DNA from: Labyrinthula sp. Ha
Lineage: Eukaryota > Sar > Bigyra > Labyrinthulida > Labyrinthulaceae
Reading direction: 5' to 3'
DNA length: 64,000 bases
Assembly (NCBI GenBank): GCA_015227615.1
Contig: JAALGZ010000062.1
Location: 84,717 to 148,716 of the forward strand
Shown here: one piece after another, positions 23,927 to 34,182 of the stretch
Layout: each line of letters begins with the position of its first letter
How positions within the stretch are numbered: the stretch's first letter is position 1
Made by a program: the position numbers and the translations under genes
Notes under the pieces: generated by a model
What the model was told of the DNA's origin: nothing
What the model saw: the letters and a program-made list of their open reading frames with translations, nothing else
The model's database searches: none

Positions 23927-26900
23927 TTATAATTCATTTCCTACAGTAAACCATTTCTCTCTTAAGTTGTTTTTCCTCCCAAAAAGCTCCAAAAATCTTC
24001 CTTTGTCAGTACAACTTTGTTCAATTAGGTTGTATAGTTCAATAGGTTTTTGCGAATTTCCATTTCTACGTCCATATAGTATTTCTTTTCCTAAAGATCT
24101 AACCTTTAAGCAACCAGGTAAGTTATTGTAGACCCCTAAATAGCACTCTTCGGTGCATTTCATCGTCAAGTTTCCTAAAGTTGATAGGATCTTGTCTTTG
24201 CCATTTGTTTTGATCCATAGAATCTTCCCCTTGTATTGAATAGAGTTGCGTTCAAATAATTTTTCCACCACCTTTTCCTTTCCTCTAACGACCCAAATAA
24301 ACACTAGAGTGTTTTCCATGACTACCCTAAGGTTTAAATTCGCAATTTCATCATCTTTCATGGTAGTGTATGTTACTGATGGACCACGTATTGGATCACC
24401 TGAAAACACACTCCAAGGTGGGTCAGCAACAATAATATCAAACTTTTCCTCAGCTTCAGCTAAATACGTTCTAACATCTCCGGAAAAATAATTAAATGAT
24501 AAACTGGGCTTCCATCTAAGAAACACACAATTCAATTCATCATCAACTACCTTTATAAGGTTCGGAGTTTCGCATTCAATAAACCTCATTCCTTCAAAAC
24601 TTTGGGGAATAACTTCCCATTTAAATAGTAAAGTATCAACTTCTTGAATTCTTTTTCCTATAATAACTTCTCTAGCTTTTAAGTCACTCCATAAGTTTTT
24701 TAAAAAACATAAAAAATCATCTTTACTGCCATTAAACTTTGGAAAAAAGTTTTTCAAATCAGAATCTTTCTCTCTCACAGTTTTCAACATGGTTTCTACT
24801 CCTTCTGAATAGGTTATGTTAAATACTACTAGTTTCTTCTCTTTGTATTTTCCTTCGTTCTTCTTATGATCTCTCAAATATTTCCACCTAAATAAAATCT
24901 TCTTCAATAACATCTTATTTTCTGCTAAAGGCGAACTTTGAATGTAATAATTGCAACCTGTATACCTCAGGTTATCCTGCTTCAACTTCCTTACGTCCAG
25001 TTTCAGTCCATGATATACTTTTAAACTTTGCCTGCCAACTAACCTCTGGATCTTGGTGTAGAGCTGCTGCTTGGTTTTTCCAGGAACAAATTTCCTTATT
25101 GATTGGAAATCACCAAAACCTACAACAAGAATAGCAAACCTCAGAGACTCCGTTTCAAAAGTAGACCAGTTGCTTCGAGACCATACTCCATTTTCATCTA
25201 TAACTACCTTCCCATAAAGTAGCTTTCTATCAAAAGAAGTAGATTCATCTTTGCTAACAGCATAAAGTGAGGATATATTCCCATCAACTTCCATCTCAAA
25301 ATTCTCAAATATCACAGATAAATATTGTACTAACTCCCTGACTAATTTTCCAGAGTTATTTTCAATAAACTTCTTTACTAAATCAGGCAAATCTTCGTAC
25401 ATTGTGGTTACGGGTTCTAGGGTGTTATCCCCATCGCTAAACCCTTTCCACTTCACCTCAAAAAATAAATTATTCTCTTCTCCTTTCACTAACTTTGTGA
25501 ACCTTTCAACTTCAAGGTTATTCTTGTCCATCCGAAACACTAACTTCGTTAAAGGACTCGGCAGAAAACTAACAGGGGCGAAAGGAATTAAAAGCGTTGA
25601 GTGGCGCAACTTCTCCTTACCATCTAGATCAGCTACCAGATATAAATGATCGCTAACAACTGATTTCACTTGGTAAGGACCGCACCATCTAGGTTTGGTC
25701 TTATCCTTCTTTCCAGCTGAAACTTCTTTTTCTGATAACCAGACGTATTCGCCTTCGTTAAAACAAATAGGAACAGCACCTTTACTTCTGCGCAGGTTAT
25801 TCTTAGCACGATATTCAAAGCCTTTAACATCCGCATCCTTCTGCATTTTCTCCAAATCATCCCGTAACTTTAATGCTACCTCTTCTAAACTTCTTCTCTC
25901 ATTAACATCCATATTTTTGTAAATACTACCAAGAGGGCACTTATCCTCATCAACACCGATCATTAACTGTAAAGGTGTTAATTTGGACCCTCTGCAACTT
26001 AACGGTGTTTGGTTAATATGAGCTTGGACCATCATTAAAATATCAGGCCAATCATTTGAGCTCAAACCAAACTCAGAAACTAAACTTCTGAGATGACGTA
26101 AAATATTGCGATTCTGCACTTCTACTGCTCCCGCAGTATGGGATACATAAGTCGCTGTAAATTTATGACTGCATCCGCAGCTACGTAAAAACTGTTCAAC
26201 TACCTTCGCAGTAAAATGGGAACCCCTGTCCGTAACTAATATAAAGTTGTTACGCAATTGAAAATGTCCATGCCAATCCCATAATATCGCAACCAAATTC
26301 TCTGCGGTAGCTTTTTCACAATAACGTAAAATAGTAGTACGAGTGAGGCTGTCAACTAATGTGAGCACCCATCCCTTCGTGTTGATATAAAGGTAATCTG
26401 AAAGCAATACTTGGCCAGCTCGGTTACCCCATTCTGTAACATGTAAGGGTCTCCTAACTACCAAGCTTGGTTTCTGACAGTGCATACACTGCCTTCGAAA
26501 AACTTCGTGAGCTTCTAAATACAAAGCTAGAACTTCCTTCTCAAAATAATAATTCTTCTTTACAAAACTCAACTCTCTAATTCTTGATCCATGATTATAT
26601 AACAAATGTGCATGCAACATAACTAGGGGTATCAAACTTTTTGTAACAATAATTTTCTCATCCTTTCTTTGTAGCTCTTCAATATCCTCTTCGAAGTCTT
26701 TCTTTTGTAAATCAAATAATAATTTATCGTCAATGTTTTGCCATCCAGTTTCTTGTACATTCCATGCACCTGGATGTCTAGGAGATACATGTAGAAGATC
26801 GATGCTGCGCCAGAAATCTAACTCAGTTGACCTATCTTCTATTCTTTGTATCGCCCTACAGATCGTTTCTAGTTTAACACCCTGGTCCCTGTACTTGGGA

Positions 26901-29900
26901 TTTAACCATCGGCTTAGACAGTCTGCAGGAATATTTTGGTATCCGTCTAAGTGACACGCTATTAAATTAAGTTCCATGAACTCTAGCGCCCACCGACTTA
27001 ACCTATTCCCGTGACTTTTAAGTTTTACATTTGATGGATTGAGTATGTTAACTAGGTTCTTATGATCCGTAAATAAAACTTTGTCATTCACATTATACTT
27101 CAAATAATATGGAAACTTCTTTACCGCCATTAAAACTGGGTAAAGCTCCTTACAAGAAATATGCCATTTTAAAGATGAGCCAGTAAAACTTCCACTGCTC
27201 AATGCTATGACTCTATAATTACTTTTGAAAGGACTGACTAAGTCAACTTCTTCCTTCGTTTGAGTGATATATAAAGAATAAAATCTGTCACTGGCATCTG
27301 TAAATAAGTAAATATTTTCTTTAGGATTATAGTACCCTAAGGAATGATGCATTGAGTTTTCTATTGCTGAAATCATTTCATCATAAGCTAAGTTCATTTC
27401 AACATCCCAATTGATCATAATACGTTTCCTCTCAAGATTCTTTAATTTCCCACTTATTTTGTTACTTCCCAATAAAAGTTTTCTTATTCTCGAAAAACCA
27501 GGTATCACTGACGATATAAAGTTAGCGGTATACACTAGTTGAGCTAGCTCATGCAAATAAACAGGCTTCACTCGACTAAGTAATTTCTCTGCGTAGATCC
27601 CATCATAAGTCCATCCCTTAGCATTAAACTTCCTTCCGCAGAATACAAGCTCTCTGTTAACTAAATCACACTTATCAATGTTTAATCTCAATTGCTTTCT
27701 CCGGATCTGTTTCATAAATTTTTCTGTATTATCATATAAATCACTGAGGCTACCCCCCATGATAATACTATCATCGATCCATTGTAGAGAATATTTAGGC
27801 CACAACCCAGCTGGTTGTAACACTTCGCTAATTTGTCGCATTGAGAAAAGACTAGGGGTATTGCACCACCCCTGGGGTGCACCCAAAAAAGAATAAGCTA
27901 CCCCCCATGGGGTAGTAAAAGTAAAATACTTACCTGCTTGCTTATCGCAAGCAAGGTAGTCAAAACCTGATAGAAGGTCAAAGCCACAAAAATAGCTATT
28001 GCCCCTGATCCTATCAAGCTGCAAATCAATTAAAGGTAACGTATTGTCCACCTTTAATGTAACCTTATTCAAAGGTCTAAAATCCACAACGAGGCGAAAC
28101 TTCTTTGGACCTTTCTTCGGTACTACAAGCGTTGACATGGCGATAACTGGGTTATCATTCACCTCAATAATCCCAGCCTTCACCATCTTTTCCACTCTGC
28201 TATGAAGAAAGTCTTGCTGCTCTTGCCCCAAAGGAAGTTGCTTCTGTTTGGTAATAACCGCACCCTCCATTACATCACATTTTATAGGTGTTATTTTTGA
28301 AAGTTGAGTGTAGGACTCGCCGTCTCCGAAAGCCTTAGAGTTTTCCAAAAATAAGTTCAAAAACTTATGCTTCCAAGTTAAAGAATCTCCAAACTCCTGC
28401 AAACCAACTGACTCCACTTTGACTCTTATTCTCTCCTTCAATCTTAAATCATCAGCTACAACATCCTCCACATCTGCACCAGCGCCAAGATCAATATTTT
28501 CTATGTCCATGTATTCACTTTCCTCAGGCCACGATTCTCCAAAGATCTCCGGTGGTAACTGACTTTCATTCCAGGGGAGCATGCTCTTAACATTCACCTC
28601 CTCAGCTTCTGGATCTTCTACACCCACTGTATCGACGAACCACCCAGCCAAGTTCCTCTTCTCAGGCGGAGGAATATCCTTACTAAACTTCATCTTCATC
28701 GCGCTTACTGGATCCAGTTCGTAGTGGTTCAACACTTCATTGCCAATGATGATGTCATCCCACTCGGGGACCTCCATCACCATGGCTTCCACTTTCTCAA
28801 ACACAAACGTCGTTCTGCTCCTAGACTCATCCAACACTTCTATCGCATCAATAAGTGCCATTTGATGAACTGGGTAAACAACTCCACCAGCAGCCTGGAC
28901 TCTTATTGGTTTCTTTAGGTCTCTTAGTTCATTACAGCATGATTTGAACTTCCCATTAATAGCACTCCGATATGCTCCAGAGTCCAATAACCCATTAAAA
29001 ACAGTTCCATTGATCTTCATTGGTAAGTAGGCATTGGCTGGTTTCTTTCCATATTTATTTTTATCTCCCACTTTCATAAAATCAACTACCTTCATAACTT
29101 TCACGTTTACAGAATCCTCCTTTCCTTCACTCTCATTCTTCGATTCATTAAACAAACCTTCGGGTACTTCATCCAAAACTGTGAAGTTACTTGCCCCAAA
29201 ATACTTTCTCGCCTTCTCTTCCATAACTGACTCAGCATTTGAAATATTCTTTGCTGCTATAACACCCGTTTGACTTTTCCTTTGCAAGTACATCTTCAAC
29301 CTTCTTTCCATCTCTTCCTTCCCCGGATAAGGTTTTGCCGGGTTACCTGCTTTAGCATCATAACAATATGGTTTCGTGTGGCCATATTGCCAGTCATGAT
29401 CACAGAGTAACTGGGCATCTCTCTGCACACCTTCCTGCTTAACTGCAGGCTTTGCCACTTTGACGGCATATTTAACTTTCTTACTTACCGCCGGCATCTT
29501 TTTATTTGTCACTTTAGATTCCACATTAGGCTTCCCTTTACTTTGACCAGAAAAGTAAACCTTCAGCTCCTTCCTAATATGTTTCGGAGGGATAGACGCT
29601 AAAACGTACTCTTTCAGGGCTGTCCTGTCATCATCTTTTAGCTCCGGTTTTAGCGACAAGTCCTCCTTCCTCACCCAAATGTGAGGTGGTAATAAACTAA
29701 AAATAGCTTTCGCTATACTCTTTCCTTTTCTCTCAGCGTGTGGTGGTAGATATGACAATATTTCTTCCACTTCTTGGAATAATATCTCCACCGCTTCTTC
29801 TTCATCCATGTTCTGCTTGAACTTCAACTGATCTTTAATTAATCCTCCTGCACTGCCTGCAGATTCCACTCTAATCTTCACCACTTTCTTCTTCAAAGCT

Positions 29901-30250
29901 TCAATAATATCTTCGTTGCTGCCTAGTTGCCCCAGGCACTCAAACTGCTTATAAGGGATCTTACCAAGCTTGGAACGTAAGCTAATGTATTCTCTTTGTT
30001 CTGGCAATTCCCTCTCATATTCGTATATAAACCTTTCCATCGATTTCAGAGTAAACTCCTCAAGCACATGTATATCAGCGTGCCTTCCTCCCATACTGTT
30101 TATGACAGACTGCATTTCTCTTTTATGATCCTCTTTCTGTCTCTCTAAGATTCTACCAAACTCTTCTCTGTGTTCCTTCATCATTTCTGCAAACATTCGC
30201 ATAATCCCGTTCATATTTAATTTCCTCGAGCCGTCAGGAGATTCCGTCAT
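23927..30250 (-). CDS. Gag-Pol polyprotein with C-terminal chromodomain, Myb/SANT-like and MT-A70 methyltransferase domains (2,107 aa)
   Basis: One unbroken frame. Gag covers about residues 1-330, with a charged helical N-terminus and a degenerate zinc-knuckle-like stretch (C.......H....C, near 283). The aspartic protease has D423 in LLDSGA. In RT, VVDFRPLNK lies near 720 and the catalytic pair is W-I-D826-D827, replacing the usual Y-x-D-D. RNase H has D985 in LFTDAS. The integrase has an HHCC zinc region at about 1,213-1,257 and catalytic D1285, D1341 and E1377 (D-x55-D-x35-E), then a GPY motif near 1,524. The chromodomain (about 1,580-1,630) has VKWKGF with W1601. The Myb/SANT-like domain (about 1,690-1,745, W1695) ends in PGKTKQQLYTKIQ. 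The MT-A70 domain (about 1,900-2,105) has D1943-P-P-W and a C-terminal ELFGR..N....W.T.GNEL like METTL3-type enzymes. The first six parts are standard for chromoviruses; the last two are not. That the enzyme methylates adenine in DNA or RNA is inferred from the family. Confidence 0.95.
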   Translation of the reverse strand: MTESPDGSRKLNMNGIMRMFAEMMKEHREEFGRILERQKEDHKREMQSVINSMGGRHADIHVLEEFTLKSMERFIYEYERELPEQREYISLRSKLGKIPYKQFECLGQLGSNEDIIEALKKKVVKIRVESAGSAGGLIKDQLKFKQNMDEEEAVEILFQEVEEILSYLPPHAERKGKSIAKAIFSLLPPHIWVRKEDLSLKPELKDDDRTALKEYVLASIPPKHIRKELKVYFSGQSKGKPNVESKVTNKKMPAVSKKVKYAVKVAKPAVKQEGVQRDAQLLCDHDWQYGHTKPYCYDAKAGNPAKPYPGKEEMERRLKMYLQRKSQTGVIAAKNISNAESVMEEKARKYFGASNFTVLDEVPEGLFNESKNESEGKEDSVNVKVMKVVDFMKVGDKNKYGKKPANAYLPMKINGTVFNGLLDSGAYRSAINGKFKSCCNELRDLKKPIRVQAAGGVVYPVHQMALIDAIEVLDESRSRTTFVFEKVEAMVMEVPEWDDIIIGNEVLNHYELDPVSAMKMKFSKDIPPPEKRNLAGWFVDTVGVEDPEAEEVNVKSMLPWNESQLPPEIFGESWPEESEYMDIENIDLGAGADVEDVVADDLRLKERIRVKVESVGLQEFGDSLTWKHKFLNLFLENSKAFGDGESYTQLSKITPIKCDVMEGAVITKQKQLPLGQEQQDFLHSRVEKMVKAGIIEVNDNPVIAMSTLVVPKKGPKKFRLVVDFRPLNKVTLKVDNTLPLIDLQLDRIRGNSYFCGFDLLSGFDYLACDKQAGKYFTFTTPWGVAYSFLGAPQGWCNTPSLFSMRQISEVLQPAGLWPKYSLQWIDDSIIMGGSLSDLYDNTEKFMKQIRRKQLRLNIDKCDLVNRELVFCGRKFNAKGWTYDGIYAEKLLSRVKPVYLHELAQLVYTANFISSVIPGFSRIRKLLLGSNKISGKLKNLERKRIMINWDVEMNLAYDEMISAIENSMHHSLGYYNPKENIYLFTDASDRFYSLYITQTKEEVDLVSPFKSNYRVIALSSGSFTGSSLKWHISCKELYPVLMAVKKFPYYLKYNVNDKVLFTDHKNLVNILNPSNVKLKSHGNRLSRWALEFMELNLIACHLDGYQNIPADCLSRWLNPKYRDQGVKLETICRAIQRIEDRSTELDFWRSIDLLHVSPRHPGAWNVQETGWQNIDDKLLFDLQKKDFEEDIEELQRKDEKIIVTKSLIPLVMLHAHLLYNHGSRIRELSFVKKNYYFEKEVLALYLEAHEVFRRQCMHCQKPSLVVRRPLHVTEWGNRAGQVLLSDYLYINTKGWVLTLVDSLTRTTILRYCEKATAENLVAILWDWHGHFQLRNNFILVTDRGSHFTAKVVEQFLRSCGCSHKFTATYVSHTAGAVEVQNRNILRHLRSLVSEFGLSSNDWPDILMMVQAHINQTPLSCRGSKLTPLQLMIGVDEDKCPLGSIYKNMDVNERRSLEEVALKLRDDLEKMQKDADVKGFEYRAKNNLRRSKGAVPICFNEGEYVWLSEKEVSAGKKDKTKPRWCGPYQVKSVVSDHLYLVADLDGKEKLRHSTLLIPFAPVSFLPSPLTKLVFRMDKNNLEVERFTKLVKGEENNLFFEVKWKGFSDGDNTLEPVTTMYEDLPDLVKKFIENNSGKLVRELVQYLSVIFENFEMEVDGNISSLYAVSKDESTSFDRKLLYGKVVIDENGVWSRSNWSTFETESLRFAILVVGFGDFQSIRKFVPGKTKQQLYTKIQRLVGRQSLKVYHGLKLDVRKLKQDNLRYTGCNYYIQSSPLAENKMLLKKILFRWKYLRDHKKNEGKYKEKKLVVFNITYSEGVETMLKTVREKDSDLKNFFPKFNGSKDDFLCFLKNLWSDLKAREVIIGKRIQEVDTLLFKWEVIPQSFEGMRFIECETPNLIKVVDDELNCVFLRWKPSLSFNYFSGDVRTYLAEAEEKFDIIVADPPWSVFSGDPIRGPSVTYTTMKDDEIANLNLRVVMENTLVFIWVVRGKEKVVEKLFERNSIQYKGKILWIKTNGKDKILSTLGNLTMKCTEECYLGVYNNLPGCLKVRSLGKEILYGRRNGNSQKPIELYNLIEQSCTDKGRFLELFGRKNNLREKWFTVGNEL

Positions 30251-30344
30251 TTATAATAAAATTGATATAACTTCCTCGAAAATTCCCAAAAAATAAAACT
30301 TCAAATCAACTTTTATTTAACCTTAAAAGTCCTTACTAAATTTA

Positions 30345-30360
30345 CAATATTGCAATATTG
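30345..30360. other. 16-bp perfect palindrome at the 5' LTR / leader junction
   Basis: CAATATTGCAATATTG reads the same on both strands and overlaps the inner edge of the 5' LTR (30,356). In most Ty3/gypsy elements the primer-binding site, complementary to a tRNA and starting TGG, lies here. No such site is seen in the 105-bp leader. The palindrome could belong to an unusual priming arrangement or be chance in AT-rich DNA. Confidence 0.5.
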
Positions 30361-31030
30361 CGTTTTACGTGTCGGTACAATAAAACTACACGTCCGCGGA
30401 AGCAAGGCTCAGGTCGTAAAATTAACTAGTTGATTCCAAATAACAATAACTTCTTAAATATCCTTTCTTTTATATTTTTCTCTTTCTTATCTCTTAACGG
30501 TTAACAAAAACTAATAATATATGTCAAAAACTATTCCAAGTATAATTATATACACTATATTTCAGAATAATTCCAGTACCGCAATAAGTCACCTAGGTAG
30601 GTGTTTATGCTATATATCTCCCTACAGATGTCATTCCATCTTATTGTATGTCAATCGGAACTAACGATATCTCGATTTCAATTTATATCACCAAATGTCA
30701 CCAAATGTAAATTCATAGCATAAAAACATCGGTAGACAAACCACCCTTACATATCATCACGGGCGAATATTCAGCACACATACGAATGAAAAAAGACTGC
30801 AAATTAGGTTCTCAATTCGACCAAATCAACGATAACTCTTCAAAAACACTTCAAAATAAACCGAGAATCGTTCAAGAACCTTATATCTTCTTCGTAAACA
30901 CCAAATATACCAAAGTTTCACACACACACAAAGGTTTTGTCACATTTTTCTCCACATTTCACCTCTTAATAATACAAAACACATCGTAAACAGAACAGCT
31001 GAAACAATTTATATCAAAAACTTCACAACA
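30356..31030 (-). repeat. 5' LTR of the Ty3/gypsy element (promoter LTR)
   Basis: Partner of the LTR at 23,229-23,903 (six differences over 675 bp). Its outer edge abuts the GTCT target duplication at 31,031-31,034, after which unit A spacer DNA resumes exactly as in unit B. The large frame begins 105 bp inside the inner edge. It should carry the element's promoter, but I cannot place a start site. Confidence 0.95.
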
Positions 31031-31034
31031 GTCT

Positions 31035-34000
31035 ATGCCTTGAAAGGTCATGTCTTATTCATTATTATTTCAATTCATCATCTAACGTATGAATTTATTC
31101 ACTTGATTGAAAATAATCAGGGACAAATTTCCCGGTAAGTTTTCCCGTTTCTCGATTCAGCAAGCTTTCACCATTTGTTACCAGACGCCAGTAATATCAT
31201 ATTGATATCTACTTACTTAGGAATAGGACTGTGCTTGCTCCATGTAGGCAGAACACTTAAGAGGTAGTTAGCCCTAAAATTTAAATGTTTCTTTAGATAA
31301 AGCTATTTGTGGCTTTGCATGGTAGCAGACTTAACAAAATGGAAACAAAATTATGACTCAAATTTTAACCATGACTCTCAGTAAAAGCAATGAGATTTTA
31401 ATTCTTATCTAATAGTTATTTTTTCAAATTATCAACAGCTAATATGAAGAAAGTTGACCACGAGGGTTATTTTATTGCGGATACTAATAAGTGTCAAGAA
31501 CGAAAGCACAGGGCGAAGGTATCAAAACAAAAACTGAACAAGAAATTTTGGAAAAAAAAACATAGAGTCATAAGTCACTTCCAGGGAAAGTAGCTCTCAT
31601 AAGCCATAGTTTTCATAGTATTTTGTATCTATTCTCACCCGTTGAAGAATCCTGCACTGCCTTAAGCTTGACCCACTAACCTTCAAATCTTTGCAACTGT
31701 TAAGTTCTTTGTATGACTATAATTCCCTTACTTTTAGTTGTGAAGAGCAAAAAAAAACCAATTTATCTTCTCTAAAATTTATTGTTAAGTCTAAAAGATA
31801 GCTGAATTACTCTAACAGATATGTACTTAGGAGCAACAGAAACTTACAGCTTTCCTTTTCATTTATTGTAGAGTACTTTTCTAAAATACAGACCTAAGAG
31901 ACTTTTTCAAATTCTAGAGTGAAAAAATAACTAGAAATGTATTTTTGTTCTCGAAAAAAGGGTTGTTTAAGGATAATGGAGAAGAAATACAAGTTGGAAG
32001 GGGTATTCTCGTTAACAGAAGCTTGGAATTTGAAGACAGCATGCACAACTTCAGATCAGACGAGAAGACTAAAAAGTTCCTAACGCCACCAGAGCTTATC
32101 TAAATTTAAAAAACATTGCTAAGAATTTTAATAAGCTGCAACAATTTAGGTCTGGGCTATGTGTAGTCACAGTGAACATTGCTCCTCTTATTTTATGGAC
32201 ACCGATGTTACTGACATCCCGTACCATAGATGCCAGAGTGTACTTTTTTTAACCTTGTGTGAAATTGGAAGTTCAGGAGCTAACAATATCAATAGGTCTC
32301 ATTGTCCTAAACCAAACAGGCTAATTACTAAAAAAGAATGCTTTAATAAAGAAAACTGGAGTAATAAGAAATTTCTAACAGTTCAATTAGATCTACCTTA
32401 GATTCAAAAGGTTGAAGTAATTTCAAGATCATTAGGAATAATGATAGCTACAAGAAAAGCGAAAGGTGTATCTCATGCCATTAGAATTTAAGCATCAAAA
32501 GCACTTAAAAAGTCGAGACCTATCAAAACATTTTACTCAGTTGATACCTCGGCCAATAATGCAAAAAGAACTTCTTTAACTGGGTGCTACCCATTTTACA
32601 GCAGATCCGTCACCGAATGATAAAAGCAGTAGCATGAGTCGGTACTACTAATCCAATTAACTTACTTCGTTTAAAGTATATTTCATATTTATCATCTACC
32701 ATGTCACTGGTGTCTCCAGTCTTTCTTCCGCAAAGTTTAATCTACCAAGTCTTTAACCCACTCAAAAATTACTGGTACTCAAAATAAGGAAAAGTGAAAC
32801 TAAACTTCCATATTACAACCCTAGTTATTTTATTTCCATAATCAATAGTTAGCTATGGGAAACTTCTTAGAGGTTTTCTTCGTTTCTTTTTGTAAGGAGC
32901 GTCATATAAGTAGAGGTTATAGTCTCTCTCTCTCTCTTTCTCTATATTGTATTTTTTACCCAAGAGAGATGAATCCACCTAATGTATAAACAACATAAAA
33001 CACATATTATTTCTTCTAAAATACTAGTTAAGATCATGATGGACATGGCTGACATAATGATAAAAATCTAACTCCTAGTAAATAATCTCGAAGAACAGTG
33101 TAACTCATTCTTCTAAAATATAATTTGCAACTACCAAATATTCGAGTCTCTTAAGAGTTGAGATAAATATATTTGAAGCATAGTAAAAGTCGAGGTTAAA
33201 AGGCTTCGTCATGATCTAATGAGATGAAGAGACTTTTGGCGGAAGAGCTCAAACAAATCAAAGTCTCTCATAAAAACACTTGATGCTCCAGTAATTCTCT
33301 GAATAGACATCATACATCATCAAGAGCAAAGTTCGAAGCTCTAAATTTTCAGTACCTTTAAGAGTATATTTTTTGTAATTTGATTTAACGTGACAATTCA
33401 CGTTGTAATTTTTTCTCTGAGGGTAACACATTCTTGAAAGCAAAAAAGAATGCGAAGAAGATAATGGATGTGGAAAATGAATACAAATGTAGGTAGGTAG
33501 ATATGTGAAAATATGTAAAGAAACAAACCACTTCATTCTTTGACTCTGTAAGATAGTAAGATTCCCTTTTTACAAGTTGATATATCCTTCGACACAGAGA
33601 TTCATGTTAATCCTGCTAACCCTCAAGTTCCTTTAGTGGCTAATCATTTAGAAGTCTAGCTATTAGTTCGTTTCTTTACCTGGTAAAAATTAGCTACTTC
33701 CTGCTTTAGTGCTATAATAAATTTGCCAGCTTAGCTCCCACAAATGTTTCAATTTCGTAGAGTCTCTTTTTAATGCCCTGCTGCAGAGAGTTGTAAATAA
33801 GTATATATGAATAAGATCAGAAATATTTTCGGTTTCAGTGATTGACTTCGTGGGACAATACTTGTTTATAGTTTCGTAAGAGAACAAGATTTGAAATGTA
33901 GGTCTCTGAGTTTGATTGCTTTAAGCTAATGAACATCCCTTATGATTTTAAACTCCGTATATTTTACTTTGCAACTAGGTTATCGTCACCAAGTTATCAT

Positions 34001-34070
34001 CATTGGATCCTTAAATACAATATAATTTACAACGCTATGATTGTAAAATCATTTTGTAACTATTTACTTT
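31035..34070. other. Unit A spacer, no supported gene
   Basis: About 3 kb between the two divergently placed gene families. It is nearly identical to 37,487-40,520 in unit B and similar, but clearly diverged, in 43,930-46,720. Short frames at 32,159 (80 codons), 33,258 (92, minus) and 33,690 (65, minus) recur in unit B but are not kept in the diverged third spacer, so I do not call them genes. A CT run near 32,925-32,940 differs by 2 bp between units. Bidirectional promoter signals would be expected near both ends. Confidence 0.6.
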
Positions 34071-34182
34071 GATGATAATTAAGTGACGAATTATCTCTTA
34101 GATTTATTACGGTAGGATTTCAATACCTGTGACAGAATAGAGCATAAACAAACACAAATCAAATAATAAAAAGAATTAGAGA
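34071..34182 (+). promoter_or_regulatory. Conserved upstream block of plus-strand family, unit A
   Basis: Counterpart of 10,816-10,931: GATGATAATTAAGTGACGAA, TTTATTACGGTA, AATACCTGTGA and the AAAAGAATTAGAGA leader. The right arm of the inverted repeat is altered to ATCTCTT here. The block is preserved although the gene behind it is truncated. Confidence 0.5.

Larger units (their letters stand above)
23229..31030 (-). mobile_element. Complete Ty3/gypsy LTR retrotransposon with chromodomain, Myb-like and MT-A70 domains
   Basis: Two direct 675-bp LTRs (23,229-23,903 and 30,356-31,030) flank one 2,107-codon frame. A 4-bp target duplication GTCT lies at 23,225-23,228 and 31,031-31,034. The undisturbed site, with GTCT once, is seen in unit B near 37,482, so the inserted length (7,806 bp including one GTCT) is confirmed by direct comparison. 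On the coding strand each LTR begins TGTTGTG and ends CGCAATA. The LTRs differ at six positions that I can see (five transitions, one transversion), so the insertion is fairly young. The order RT-RNase H-integrase places it in Ty3/gypsy, and the chromodomain after the integrase makes it a chromovirus-like member. No tRNA-type primer site starting TGG follows the 5' LTR. Confidence 0.95.

Noticed and set aside
23927-24600. MT-A70 region as a neighbouring host gene read through by the retrotransposon
   Set aside because: The polypurine tract and 3' LTR follow the methyltransferase stop codon, and the target duplication encloses it, so it is inside the mobile unit.
23229-31030. DIRS-like or Polinton-type element carrying a methyltransferase
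   Set aside because: It has true LTRs with a 4-bp target duplication, a D-D-35-E integrase and the RT-RNase H-integrase order, with no tyrosine recombinase or DNA polymerase. The methyltransferase is MT-A70 (DPPW), not the Dam type.
32159-33887. 80-, 92- and 65-codon frames repeated in units A and B
   Set aside because: Conserved only between near-identical recent duplicates; not kept in the diverged unit C spacer; no motifs.
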